Notes under the pieces: generated by a model
Told to the model about the DNA's origin: nothing
Databases searched by the model: none
The model's input: the letters and a program-made list of their open reading frames with translations, nothing else
Origin: Rugalucina vietnamica
Lineage: Eukaryota > Mollusca > Bivalvia > Lucinida > Lucinidae
DNA length: 64,000 nt
Assembly: GCA_964017185.1 (NCBI GenBank)
Contig: OZ024874.1
Span: forward strand, 36,990,721 to 37,054,720
Reading direction: 5' to 3'
Position numbers and translations under genes: made by a program
Part shown: positions 22,260 to 33,239 of the stretch, one piece after another
Position numbering within the stretch: the stretch's first letter is position 1
Layout of the letters: every line of letters starts with the position of its first letter

Positions 22260-25200
22260 ACATGTAGTCTACGTGACCATATACATTTTGAAGCCTATTT
22301 CATTATTCAATTCTCCAAAAATGTTAAAAAGATTTTGATTTGAGCCAGTATATCCATTCCTCGCAGTAAATTAAAAGACATACATGTTTATCCATAAGTT
22401 TTTCTCTACCGAATGAGAAATTGAACTTCGTAAAACGGCATTTTTCAAGAATGGGTGGGTCACTTTAAAACGCACTAACAAGGTTTAGAGATGTCCCAGC
22501 GGAAATATGAGAACATTTACGTGCTTCCCACTGACTGAGCCTTATATAGATAGAAAATCATTGGTATACCTAAAATACTGTAGTTTGTATAAACCAGAGG
22601 ACCAATGGTCCTGTAAACGATCACCTGAGATCTGCTGCATATACCAATAAACATGTTTGAATATTATGGTATTCAACTCCAGTGCAGGGGCAGATGAAGC
22701 ACTTGGGCCATTTTCTTTTTTTCAGAATCTTCAATATTCTGTCCATTTGGCAATTTCCTGCTGGCTTTTCCCTTCAAATGACATTTTAACAGTTTTCCCA
22801 ATTCAAATGCATAGGCAAAAAATGTTGACCTTGCCATAAACTTGGTCAAGGTCATCACAGGGTCATGATTTATATATACATTGTAGTACTTTAGCCATCG
22901 ATGCTTCACGCCAAGTTTCCTTGAAATCAGTTGATTGGTTTCAGAGAAGAAGATTTTTAATGGGTTTTTACCATATATGAGCATGGCGGCCATCTTTGTC
23001 ATGTGACCTAGATTATTTATATACACATTGATTCCCCCATTCTATAGATGTTTCACATAAAATTTGGCTTTGATTGGCCAAGCGGTTTCAGAGGAGAAGA
23101 CATTTGAATATTATGGAAATATACATGTATATTACCCCGGGTGGGGGCACACGAGCTCCTGTGGTCCAATTTTTTTCAGAATCATTAATATTCAGTCCTA
23201 TTTCCCATTTCCTGCAAGACTTTCACTTTAAATTACATTTTAAAAGTTTTCCCCATTCAAATGCCTTGGCGACCTATGTTGACCTTGCCGTAAAATAGGT
23301 CAAGGTCATCACAGGGTCATGATTTATACATACATTGAAGTGCATGAGCCATCGATGCTTCATGCCAGGTTTCCTTGAAATGAGTCAACCAGTTCTGGAG
23401 AAGAAGATTTTTGAAGGGTTTTTACCATATATGGGCATGGTGGCCATATTGGTCATGTGACCTGGATTTTTTATATACATATTGGTTCCCCCTTCCTATT
23501 GATGCTTCACATAAAATTTGGCTTTGATTGGCCAAGTGGTTTCAGAGGAGAAGACGTTTGAATATTATGGAGATATACATGTATATTGCCCCGGGGTGGG
23601 GGAACATGAGCCCCTGGGGTCCAATTTTTTTCAGAATCATTAATATTCAGTCCTAATGCCCATTTCCTGCAAGACTTTCACTTTACATGACATTTTAAAA
23701 GTTTTCCCCATTCAAATGCCTTGGCGACCTATGTTGACCTTGCCGTAAAATAGGTCAAGGTCATCACAGGGTCAAGATTTATACATCCATTGCAGTGCTT
23801 GAGCCATCGATGCTTTATGCCAGGTTTCGTTGAAATCGGTCAACCAGTTCTGGAGAAGAAGATTTTTGAAGGGTTTTTACCATATATGGGCATGGTGGCC
23901 ATCTTGGTCATGTGACCTGGATTTTTTATATACATATTGGTTCCCCCTTCCTATTGATGCTTCACATAAAATTTGGCTTTGATTGGCCAAGTGGTTTCAG
24001 AGGAGAAGACGTTTGAATATTATGGAGATATACATGTATATTGCCCCGGGGTGGGGGAACATGAGCCCCTGGGGTCCATTTTTTTTTTTCAGAATCATTA
24101 ATATTCAGTCCTAATGCCCATTTCCTGCAAGACTTTCACTTTACATGACATTTTAAAAGTTTTCCCCATTCAAATGCATTGGCAACCTATGTTGACCTTG
24201 CCGTAAAATAGGTCAAGGTCATCACAGGGTCAAGATTTATACATACATTGTAGTGCTTGAGCCATCGATGCTTTATGCCAGGTTTCGTTGAAATCGGTCA
24301 ACCAGTTCTGGAGAAGAAGATTTTTGAAGGGTTTTTACCATATATGGGCATGGTGGCCATCTTGGTCATGTGACCTGGATTTTTTATATACATGTTGGTT
24401 CCCCCTTCCTATTGATGCTTCACATAAAATTTGGCTTTGATTGGCCAAGTGGTTTCAGAGGAGAAGACGTTTGAATATTATGGAGATATACATGTATATT
24501 GCCCCGGGGTGGGTGAACATGAGCCCCTGGCGTCCAATTTTTTTCAGAATCATTAATATTCAGTCCTAATGCCCATTTCCTGTAAGACTTTCACTTTAAA
24601 TGACATTTTAAAAGTTTTCCCCATTCAAATGCATTGGCAACCTATGTTGACCTTGCCGTAAAATAGGTCAAGGTCATCACAGGGTCATGATTTATATATA
24701 CATTGTAGTGCTTGAGCCATTAATGCTTCATGCCAAATTTCGTTGAAATCGGTCCACCGGTTCAGGAGAAGAAGATTTTTGAAGGGTTTTTACCATATAT
24801 GGGCATGGCAGCCATCTTGGTCATGTGACCTGAATTTCTTATATTCACATTGGTTCCCCCTTCCTAATGATGCTTCATATAAAATTTGGCTTTGATTGGC
24901 CAAGCGGTTTCAGAGGAGAAGATCTTTGAAATTGTGGATGGACGGACGACGGACGGACGACGGACGGACGCCGGATCATGGCCATCCTATAAGCTCACCT
25001 TGAGAGCCTAACGGCTCAGGTGAGCTAAAAACGCAAGACGTCAAATTCAAAATTTTTGCAAGGTTACATACGTTACCGGCCGTTAAAGAGTCATTGAAAA
25101 ATCACAAACAGTTTAAATCAACCACATTATGTCGACAAATTATTGTACAATATGAAAATATAATCAAAAGCTCGAAACCGAAATCGAATAAAAATATTTT

Positions 25201-25418
25201 TGACGTTTTCGTATCCCCATGGGCAATTCTTAATTTTAACGAATACAGAGTTATCTCCCCTTTTTCTGATATGACGCTACACTTTTTTGACACTACGACA
25301 ACCAGATTCTGAAAGAACAATCAATTATCTTTAATTTGAGACCAAATTCATCCTTCCGAACGATGAGGTAATTTTATTTGCGATTTAGGGCTTGTTTGAA
25401 TTTCAGCTGAGCGGCTAT
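22260..25418 (-). repeat. Right inverted arm, split by an F1 insertion
   Basis: Read on the minus strand it matches the left arm. The F1 element at 22594-25028 sits in a run of six A (three on each side), the counterpart of six T at the matching place in the left arm (about 16519-16525). Confidence 0.8.
22594..25028 (+). mobile_element. F1 Helentron-like element with about five cores
   Basis: Head CCAGAGGACCAATGGTCC, then ATCACCTGAGATCTGCTGC. Five cores of about 440-465 bp begin at TTGAATATTATGG (22649, 23106, 23549, 24013, 24470), each with TGACCTTGCCGTAAAATAGG and CCATCTTGGTCATGTGACC. They are followed by a GGACGGACGAC microsatellite (24940-24970) and a tail hairpin ending GGCTCAGGTGAGCTAA. 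It is the cleanest multi-core copy in the window. No protein is encoded. Confidence 0.88.
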
Positions 25419-26165
25419 TATGGAATATTACTTAAATCTAGTTGCATGATGAAACCTTAGGTTTTCAGGAAACAATATAATATGAAATAAATAGGTTTTA
25501 CCTATTGCCGTGCATCCTAAACACACAACAATGAAAACTTTAAAATAAAATAATATAAATGCTATGCAATAAATGATCTTACACGAGTACTTATTTCACA
25601 ACTCACCAAAGTATTCTTAAATAAGTTTCATATGATATGACCATGAGTGTTAGATATCGGAAATACCGAAATACCTTACCATAATAATGTAGAAAAAAAT
25701 TGCACCCTTTAAGTGTTCAACGTCAGAAACCCAGAGATGCACAAGGTGCAGGGTGCTAAAAGTGCAATAAGCAACTTATTGTATGGTTCGTCCGTGTGTA
25801 CGAGCGATAACCACTCCCTTAGAGCTTGTGTAGATAAAAAAAATGGCTTTGGTTGGCCAAGGGATTTCAGAGAAGAAGATTTTTGAAAATGTAACTGTAC
25901 GGACGCACGCCGACTCGAGTACCATCCTATAAGCTATCCATGAGCATTCGGCTCAGGTCAGCTAAAATCGTTGAATTTTGCAACAGAAAATGCAAAATAA
26001 ATACTGTCTATTGTGAAACTATACAAGGGATAATTTGACTAATTACTCCCTGGTAAGTTTCTGCCATTCCCCACTTTTGCATTTTGGATTTAGTCAAACA
26101 AAAATGAAAGTTTCATTCTTTATTAAGATAATCATGTGATAAACATTAAAGAACAATTAATTTTC
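25419..26165. other. Intergenic DNA with an F1 3' fragment
   Basis: At about 25838-25967 a diverged F1 end is present (GGCTTTGGTTGGCCAAG, GAGAAGAAGATTTTTGAAAA, a short CGGACGCACGCC run and CGGCTCAGGTCAGCTAA). The rest shows nothing recognisable. Confidence 0.6.
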
Positions 26166-26406
26166 ATATATGAGCCGCCGCATCAGAAAACCAACAATCT
26201 GCATATGCGAAACCAAAGGCACAGGTCAGATGTGCAGTAACTGTACAGCTGATCAGCGCCTTTCTTTTCAGTACAGAAATAGTAAAATCCCTCTTCCTGT
26301 TAAATCAAATTTTCAAGCTTCTTAAATCTAGGACTGTACAGACAGATATTTGTCAGGCCTGGTAAGAAACCCAGATTGTTGGTTTTCTCATGCGAAGGCT
26401 CATATA
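26166..26406. mobile_element. MITE with about 35-bp inverted ends
   Basis: Left end ATATATGAGCCGCCGCATC, then AGAAAACCAACAATCTG; the right end is its inverted copy, CAGATTGTTGGTTTTCTCATG then GGCTCATATA. The interior is also partly self-complementary. Related, more diverged copies are at 55391, 56320 and, one-sided, at 12205 and 28240. Confidence 0.85.
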
Positions 26407-26490
26407 CGACACCTGACACCCTGATAAATTATTTGATACAAACATCCAACTATCAAACACAATCACAGATCAGCTTAATCACATACAAAA

Positions 26491-28093
26491 CCAGAGGACC
26501 AATGGTCCTGTAAACGCTCACCTGAGATCTGCTTCATATACCAATAAACATATTTGAATATTATGGTATTTAACCCCAGTGCAGGGGCATGAAGCCCTTG
26601 GGCCATTTTCTTTTTTCAGAATAATCAATATTCTGTCCATTTGCCAATTTCCTGCTGATTTTCCCCTTCAAATAACATTTTAAAAGCAGATGAGCCCCTG
26701 GGGTCCATTTTTTTCAGAAGCATTAAATTTCAGTCCTACTGCCCTTTTCCTGAAAGACTTTCACTTAAAATGACATTTTAAAAGTTTTCCCCATTCAAAT
26801 GCATTGACGACCTATGTTAACCTTGCCATAAATTAGGTCAAGACTTCATGCAAAGTTTCGTTGAAATCGGTTCACCGGTTCTGGAGAAGAAGATATTTTA
26901 AGGGTTTTTACCATTTATGGGCATAGCGGCCATCTTGTTCATGTGACCTGGATTATTTATATATACATTGATTCCCACTTCCTATAGATGCTTCATATAA
27001 AATTTGGCTTTGATTGGCCAAGTGGTTTCAGAGAAAAGATCTTTGATAAGTGTGTATGGACGACAGACCGGCCAAGGTCAAGAGATGACCTTGACCTAAA
27101 TTAATCATATGCCTTCATGTAATCCATTAGTTGTTTGCATCTACCACTTTTCAGATCTCAGGCTGCAATAGTTTTCAAAAAATAGCTAATTTCCGCTTTT
27201 CCCATTATAAGTCTATGGAAACTTAAAGGTACCATAGCAACCAGAGTTCTTATCCCACTGGAATAAAAAACACAAATTATGTAGAGGCTACTGTCAGGAA
27301 CATGTATACAAAGTACAGGATTCATCCACTTGACAGTTTCTGAGGAGAAGATTTTTGAATGTTTTTTCTCAAAATTTTGCCCTTTATGGGGCCCCAACAA
27401 CCAATTAAAATAAAGGATTAGGACAAAACTCGCAAGAAACGTCAAACACTACTCAAAAAACATTCAGTCTGCAAAAACAAAATTCAAATGTCTGCAATAT
27501 TAGCGGAAAAATAGCCAATTTCCACTTTTCCCATCATAAGTCTATGGAAACTTTAAGTTGCCATAGCAACCAGAGTTCTTATCCGCCTGGAATAAAAAAC
27601 ACAAATTATGTAGAGGCCACTGTCAGAAACATGTATGCAAAGTATAGGCTTTATCCCCTTGACAGTTTCTGAGAAGAAGATTTTTGAATGTTTTTCGAAA
27701 TTTTGCCCTATATGGGGCCCCTGCAACCAATCAAAATGAAGGATTAGGACAAAAGTCACATGAAACGTAGAGGACTACTCAATAAACATTTCTGCAAAAA
27801 CAAAATTCAAATATCTCCAACAAGACAGCAAAAACTGGCAATTTTCACTTTTTTCCATTATAAGTCTATGGGAAGCATAAGTTGCCATAGCAACCAGAGT
27901 CCTTATCCGATCAAAACAAAAAACACAATTATTCTTTCCCCCTGCCTGTAGATGGTGTATGTATAATATGAGAACAATCGGCCCAGAGGTTTCAGAGAAG
28001 ATCTTTGAAATTGTGAACGAGGACAGACGGACGGACGCCGGAGCATGGGTATACTATAAGCTCACCTATGAGCCTTCGGCTCAGGTGAGCTAA
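26491..28093 (+). mobile_element. F1 Helentron-like element with mosaic cores
   Basis: F1 head at 26491 and F1 cores to about 27050. It then switches to F2-type sequence (ACGACAGACCGGCCAAGGTC, CTCAGGCTGCAATAG) and to a third core type with CCATTATAAGTCTATGG repeated at about 27200, 27530 and 27855. It ends with GGACGGACGCC and a hairpin tail finishing GGCTCAGGTGAGCTAA. The mixture suggests template switching between related elements. Confidence 0.8.
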
Positions 28094-28500
28094 CAAATCA
28101 GCCTGATTACTTTTCATTGCATAATTAAATCAAATCAAAGGCCCTGATAGTACATGTATGTGTGAGTGAGAGCTTCCCTGGTATTGACTGACCTGCGTCA
28201 TCTGAAAAACTGTATTTTTGCATAGCTGTTCAATCCCTATAACGTTTGTTAACCCAAATTTCCAAATCTAGAGCTATTTTCTGTGGTTGTATAATAGCTT
28301 TCGGATCTGGTCAAAACACCCAGGACCTGGTCAGAACAACCAAATACCAATTTTCTCATAACACAGCTCATACATTTATACTTTCTAAGAACAATGTACT
28401 GCTCATGATGCATTTACAGTGTGATAAACTAGATGGTAACGTGGCAATTCTCATTTATATTGGGTAGTCATAAAATTTAAAAAAAATAAATAAAGAGAAA
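28094..28500. other. Spacer with a MITE half
   Basis: About 28240-28375 resembles the right half of the ATATGAGCC MITE (GGACCTGGTCAGAACAACC, then TTTTCTCATAACACAGCTCAT). No gene. Confidence 0.45.
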
Positions 28501-30178
28501 CCAGAGGACCAATGGTCCTGTAAACGCTCACCTGAGATCTGCTGCATATACCAATAAACATGCTTGAATATTATGGTATTTAATCCCAGTGCAGGGGCAG
28601 ATGAAGCCCTTGGGCCATTTTCTTTTTCAGAATAATCAATATTTTGTCCATTTGCCAATTTCCTGCTGGCTTTTTCCTTCAAATGACATTTTATCAGTTA
28701 TTCCCATTCAAATGCATTGGCAATGCAGGGTCATGATTTATATATACATTGTAGTACTTGAGCCATCGATGCTTCAAGCCAAGTTTCCTTGAAATCGGTC
28801 CATTGGTTCCGGAGAAGAAGATTTTTGAGAGATTTTTACCATATATGGGCCTGGCAGCCATGTGACCTGGATTATTTATATACACATTGATTACCCCATC
28901 CTATAGATGCTTCACATAAAATTTGGCTTTGATTGGCCAAGTGGTTTCAGAGGAGCAGATGTTTGAATATTATGGAGATAGACATGTATATTGCCCCGGG
29001 GTGGGGGCATATGAGCCCCTGTGGTCCATTTTTGTCAGAATCATTAATAGTCAGTCCTAATGCCCATTTCCTGCAAGACTTTCACTTTAAATGACATTTT
29101 AAAAGTTTTCCCCATTCAAATGCACTGGCGACCTATGTTGACCTTGCCATTAAATAGGTCAAGGTCATCACAGGGTCATGATTTATATATACATTGTAGT
29201 GCTTTAGCCATCGATGTTTCATGCCAAGTTTCATTGAAATTGGTCCACCGGTTCCAGAGAAAAAGATTTTTGAAGGGTTTTTACCATATATGGGCATGGT
29301 GGCCATCTTGGTCATGTGTCCTGGATAATTTATAAACACATTGGTTATCCTTTCCTATTGATGCTTTACATAAAATTTGGCTTTGATTGGTCAAGCGGTT
29401 TCAGAGGAGCAGACGTTTGAATATAGTGAAGATATACATGTATATTGCCCCGGGATGGGGGCACATGAGCCCCTGGAGTCCATTTTTTTTTTAGAATCAT
29501 TAATATTCAGTCCTACTGCCCATTTCCTGCAAGACTTTCACTTTAAATGACATTTTTAAAGTTTTCCCCATTCAAATGCATTGGCGACCTATGTTGACCT
29601 TGCCGTAAAATAGGTCAAGGTCATCACAGGGTCATGATTTATATACACATTGTAGTGCTTTAGCCATCGATGCTTCATGCCAAGTTTCATTGAAATTGGT
29701 TTACCGGTTCCAGAGAAAAAGATTTTTGAAGGGTTTTTACCATATATGGGCATGGCTTTCACTTTAAATGACATTTTAAAAGTTTTCCCCATTCAAATGC
29801 ATCGGTGACCTATGTTGACCTTGCTGTAAAATAGGTCAAGGTCATCACAGGGTCATAATTTATATACACATTGTAGTGCTTGAGCCAATGATGCTTCATG
29901 CCATGTTTCGTTGAAATCGGTCCACTGGTTCGGGAGAAGATTTTTGAAGGGTTTTTACCATATATGGGCATGGCGGCCATCTTGGTCATGTGACCTGGAT
30001 TTCTTATATACACATTGGTTCCCCCTCCCTATAGATGCTTCATATAAAATTTGGCTTTGATTGGCCAAGCGGTTTCAGAGGAGAAGATCTTTGAAATTGT
30101 GGATGGACGACGGACGGACAGCGGATCATGGCCATCCTATAAGCTCACCTTGTGAGCCTAACGGCACAGGTGAGCTAA
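28501..30178 (+). mobile_element. F1 Helentron-like element
   Basis: Head at 28501, about four cores (one internally shortened near 29760), a GGACGACGGACGGACAGC microsatellite near 30104 and a hairpin tail ending GTGAGCTAA at 30178. No protein is encoded. Confidence 0.85.
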
Positions 30179-30189
30179 AAAAAAAAGAC

Positions 30190-30901
30190 ATCAAACTATG
30201 ACCAAAGCAAACTTTGAAATCCGTCCACCAGTTCTGGAGAAGATTTTTGAAGAGTTTTTATCGTATATGGGCATGGCGGCCATCTTGGTAATGTGACCTA
30301 GATTATTTATATGCACATTGATTCCCCCATTCTATAGATGCTTCACATAAAATTTGGCTTTGATTGGTCAAGCAGTTTCACAGGAGATGTGCGAATATTA
30401 TGGTAATATACATATACAATACCCCGGGGTGGGGGCAGATGAGGCCCTTGGGCCCAATTTTGTTTTCAGAATCATTAATATTCAGTCCTACTGCCCATTT
30501 CCTGCAAGACTTTCACTTTAAATGACTTTTTAAAAGTTTTCTCCATTCAAATGCATTGGGGACCTATGTTGACCTTGCCGTAAAATAGGTCAAGGCCATC
30601 AATGCTTCATGCCAAGTTTCTTTGAAATCGGTCCACCGGTTCTGGAGAAGATTTTTGAAGGGTTTTTACTATATATGGGCATAGTGGCCATCTTGGTCAT
30701 GTGACCTGGATTTCTTATATACACATTGGTTCCCCCTTCCTATAGATGCTTCATGTAAAATTTGGCTTTGATTGGCCAAGTGGTTTCAGAGGAGAAGATC
30801 TTTGAAATTGTGGACGGACGACGACGACAAGTGACGGACGGACGCCAGAGAATGGCTATCCTATAAGCTCACCATATGAGCCTTCGGCTCAGGTGAGCTA
30901 A
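30190..30901 (+). mobile_element. F1 element, 5'-truncated
   Basis: Starts inside a core (AAATCCGTCCACCAGTTCTGG), has about one and a half further cores, then GACGGACGGACGCC and a hairpin tail ending CGGCTCAGGTGAGCTAA at 30901. It lacks a head. Confidence 0.8.
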
Positions 30902-31367
30902 AAAAAGGCAAATAGAACACACTTTGTGGGTATTCATTAAAATCATGAATTTAAACAATTTATTCATCAACCCTCAATACAATCAAAAGTGTGACTACGT
31001 TTCAGAAATAGGCAACATTTTGTAACCCTTATTAAAGTCTCTTGTCACCCTCATTAAAGTCTAAAGGTAAACAAAGTCATCAAAATAAAATCAACCAACA
31101 ATTATGATAACAAACATCGATTTTTTGGTCAAAATTGATAATTTTGTTTATATCCAATCGAATTTGTGTGCCTTGATTTTTCATCAAAAATATCATAAAC
31201 TTAAGAATCGCCTATATCAACAACTGTGGGCTTCAGCAAATATTTAATATCTCAAATAAACAGTACAGTTGGCGAAATAAGGCCGTCTCTCGCCAAGCAC
31301 TGCCCTACCAGACTCTATATCAGACTGCTCAGGCGGAGTGCAGCAATTGTGTTCAGCTAGTTCCAGC
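30902..31367. other. Intergenic, possibly 3' flank of the recombinase exon
   Basis: AT-rich, no repeat recognised. It follows the stop of the minus-strand recombinase exon and might hold its 3' untranslated region. Confidence 0.4.
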
Positions 31368-31738
31368 TTAGGTTTCATAGGGCACTAGATTTTCCTTTGG
31401 AGGATCTAATACAGCAGCTACTCGCTTCTGAATTTCACTTGAAGCAACCTTATACTTCTGTACACTTTTCTCAGATCTATGTCCAGTCCTTTGCATTATT
31501 TCTTGCTCATCCACCCCTGCCATGTAGAGCTGTGTCACACACGTTCTTTTACCGCTATGATTGGTATAATTCCCAGAAAGTTCAGCATGTGCCCATATTA
31601 CTTTTATCATGTTTTTATGTTTATTTACTCCAATGACTTGATTGCCATAGCGTATAGGGAGTCCAGCTAGTGGTCTTCGGTAGAAAGCGCCTCTATTTAA
31701 CGCCACCAAATATTTCTTAAAAGATCTGCAATTGGTTT
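31368..31738 (-). CDS. Crypton-type tyrosine recombinase, C-terminal exon
   Basis: C-terminal catalytic half of a tyrosine recombinase of the Crypton/DUF3504 group, whose members cut and rejoin DNA through a tyrosine. Visible residues: N-H-S-G-K-R-T (second catalytic Arg region), R-T-G-H-R-S (His-x-x-Arg-like box) and V-Q-K-Y-K, with Tyr as the likely nucleophile. The reading continues upstream to E-T-N-C-R-S-F-K-K-Y-L. A polypyrimidine tract ends at CAG (31746-31744), but using it leaves an in-frame TGA; the next AG (31740-31739) avoids it. The first catalytic Arg domain is not found nearby. It could be a transposon remnant or a domesticated gene. Confidence 0.7.
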
Positions 31739-31764
31739 CTCATCTGAAAAAAAAAAAAACCATC

Positions 31765-31935
31765 AAGAAGACATGTCCGTGAAATAAATACCCCCTTGAA
31801 CCCCTATTTTATACAGTAAAACAGGAGTTTACAGGGATGTGTCTATCCAAAGCATAGATTGTGGGTACTCATTAAAACCGCCTCAGCGAGGCGGTTCTCA
31901 CGTGTGCCTACAATTAATGTTTTGAGCACATAAAA
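31765..31935. mobile_element. Palindromic MITE, copy 1
   Basis: Contains CATAGATTGTGGGTAC, a centre AACCGCCTCAGCGAGGCGG and a mirrored arm (CCTACAATTAATGTTTTGA). Related copies lie at 34485 and 34890. It forms a near-complete hairpin with no coding capacity. Confidence 0.7.
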
Positions 31936-32104
31936 TAAACATATCATAATTTTTCTAATGAGATTTCAATTTTTACAGAGCTGCAATGATCTCAATTTCA
32001 ATTTTTCGTATAAATGCTAGGAATCGGACTATTTGGTACAATTTAATTCAGACATCAGTTCCACTTGTTTACACTAATTATTTCTATAATATTTACTGTT
32101 CAAA

Positions 32105-32265
32105 CATGGGCGGATCCAGAGGGGGGGACAGGGGGTCCCCCCCCCCCTCCCCTGGAATTGCCAGATTATTTGTTTTTGCCATGTTGAAATTTTCCGTCAG
32201 ATGGGGACTCAGACCCCTTCTGGGAATTTGCACCCCCCCTGGGAAAATTTTCTGGATCCGCGCAT
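32105..32265. mobile_element. Short MITE with GCGGATCCAGA ends
   Basis: Ends GGGCGGATCCAGAGGGGG and TCTGGATCCGCGCATG are inverted copies. The interior is G-rich on one side and C-rich on the other. A half copy is at 37873. The apparent 128-codon frame across it is spurious. Confidence 0.65.
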
Positions 32266-32600
32266 GCCAAACACGATCTTTCAGAATCTTTTTTTTCAAA
32301 ATAGTTACTTCCCTTGCTGACATTTTCTCAAATTTATTTTCTCCACGGGAAATTCTTGGATTTTTTTTTTAATTTCAATACAGGTTTTCATTCTATTTAT
32401 GTGACAACTTTTTGAACGTGACAGAATGACACAAAAGGGTGAATTTATAAACACAGTTTCTGAAATACGAGCCATGTTGGCATGACATTCAATGACAAAA
32501 TATAACAAAAAGATACATACCATTTAGGCTGTAATGTCTTATCCGTTTGTTAGAGAGTTTCAAGTCCTTTTAGCCCCCTTTGTACGTTTTGGAGCTTTGT

Positions 32601-32889
32601 CTACTGAACTCGACATAAATTCCATGGGCGATAGGGTTCGAGTTCTTTCTTCCGCCCTTCCACCACAAATCTGCTCAAATAATGGTTCATCTGCTCCACT
32701 GTCATTAACTGTATTTCCGGCACGAATTCAGGTCCAGCAGCATTTCTCCAAGAGGAAAAGACCCCTGCAGCCCAGTTTGTGTTTTTCTTTGTGTTTCTGT
32801 TCTTATGGTTCTCTATGAGCTGACGGATCTCATAATCGGATACTGTCGGCACAAATCGGGATGTGGCGGTTTCAGCAACAGTGGCATCG
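32601..32889 (-). CDS. Crypton-type recombinase, N-terminal core-binding exon
   Basis: Encodes the N-terminal DNA-binding segment typical of Crypton-derived recombinases: D-Y-E-I-R-Q-L-I-E-N, then N-T-K-K-N-T-N-W-A, and M-T-V-E-Q-M-N-H-Y-L-S-R-F-V. A splice acceptor (TTTTAG at 32890-32891) precedes an open frame starting D-A-T-V-A-E-T. It lies 0.86 kb upstream of the C-terminal exon on the same strand, so both may belong to one gene, but the central catalytic part is not visible between them. The 3' boundary of the exon is uncertain; the frame reaches a stop at 32601. Confidence 0.65.
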
Positions 32890-32999
32890 CTAAAACAAAA
32901 ATATAAATATCAAAGATTTTCGTTTTATCAAAAGGTGTTAACTGAAATTTTAAATTGTTACAGCTTATAAAACCGCTGTTACATCTTGGACCGTATATC

Positions 33000-33185
33000 T
33001 ATTTTTCCTTATATTTGGCGGTTCTAGCGTGTACCCTAGATCTATGACCAATCAGTACTTTATGTGGGCAGAAACAAGAGAACCCCGAGAAAACCACCTG
33101 GCACACCCGCAAGCAGAACTTGGCTTGTCTCACACATGCTAGTGGATAATTTCCTGTCATAAAAAGTGTTATGAACACACATGAC
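33000..33185 (-). mobile_element. SINE fragment, minus strand
   Basis: Read on the minus strand it matches the body of the SINE at 44498 (GACAAGCCAAGTTCTGCTTG, then CAGGTGGTTTTC). The tRNA-derived head is missing and the 3' part diverges. Confidence 0.75.
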
Positions 33186-33239
33186 ATGTATTATCACTTT
33201 TATGGGAATATGAGATGTAATTGATGACGTATGTAATAA

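Larger units (their letters stand above)
16137..25418. mobile_element. Large inverted-repeat element, non-autonomous
   Basis: The outer ends are inverted copies: TAGTCGCTCAGCTGAAA at 16139 and TTTCAGCTGAGCGGCTA near 25401-25417. The arms match for about 0.72 kb (16137-16860 versus 22260-22593 plus 25029-25418), and weaker mirrored blocks continue to about 1.1 kb. Two later insertions lie inside (F5 at 19394-20181, F1 at 22594-25028). No protein is recognised inside; the longest frame is about 97 codons and unconvincing. It could be a giant foldback or a non-autonomous relative of a DNA transposon. Confidence 0.75.
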
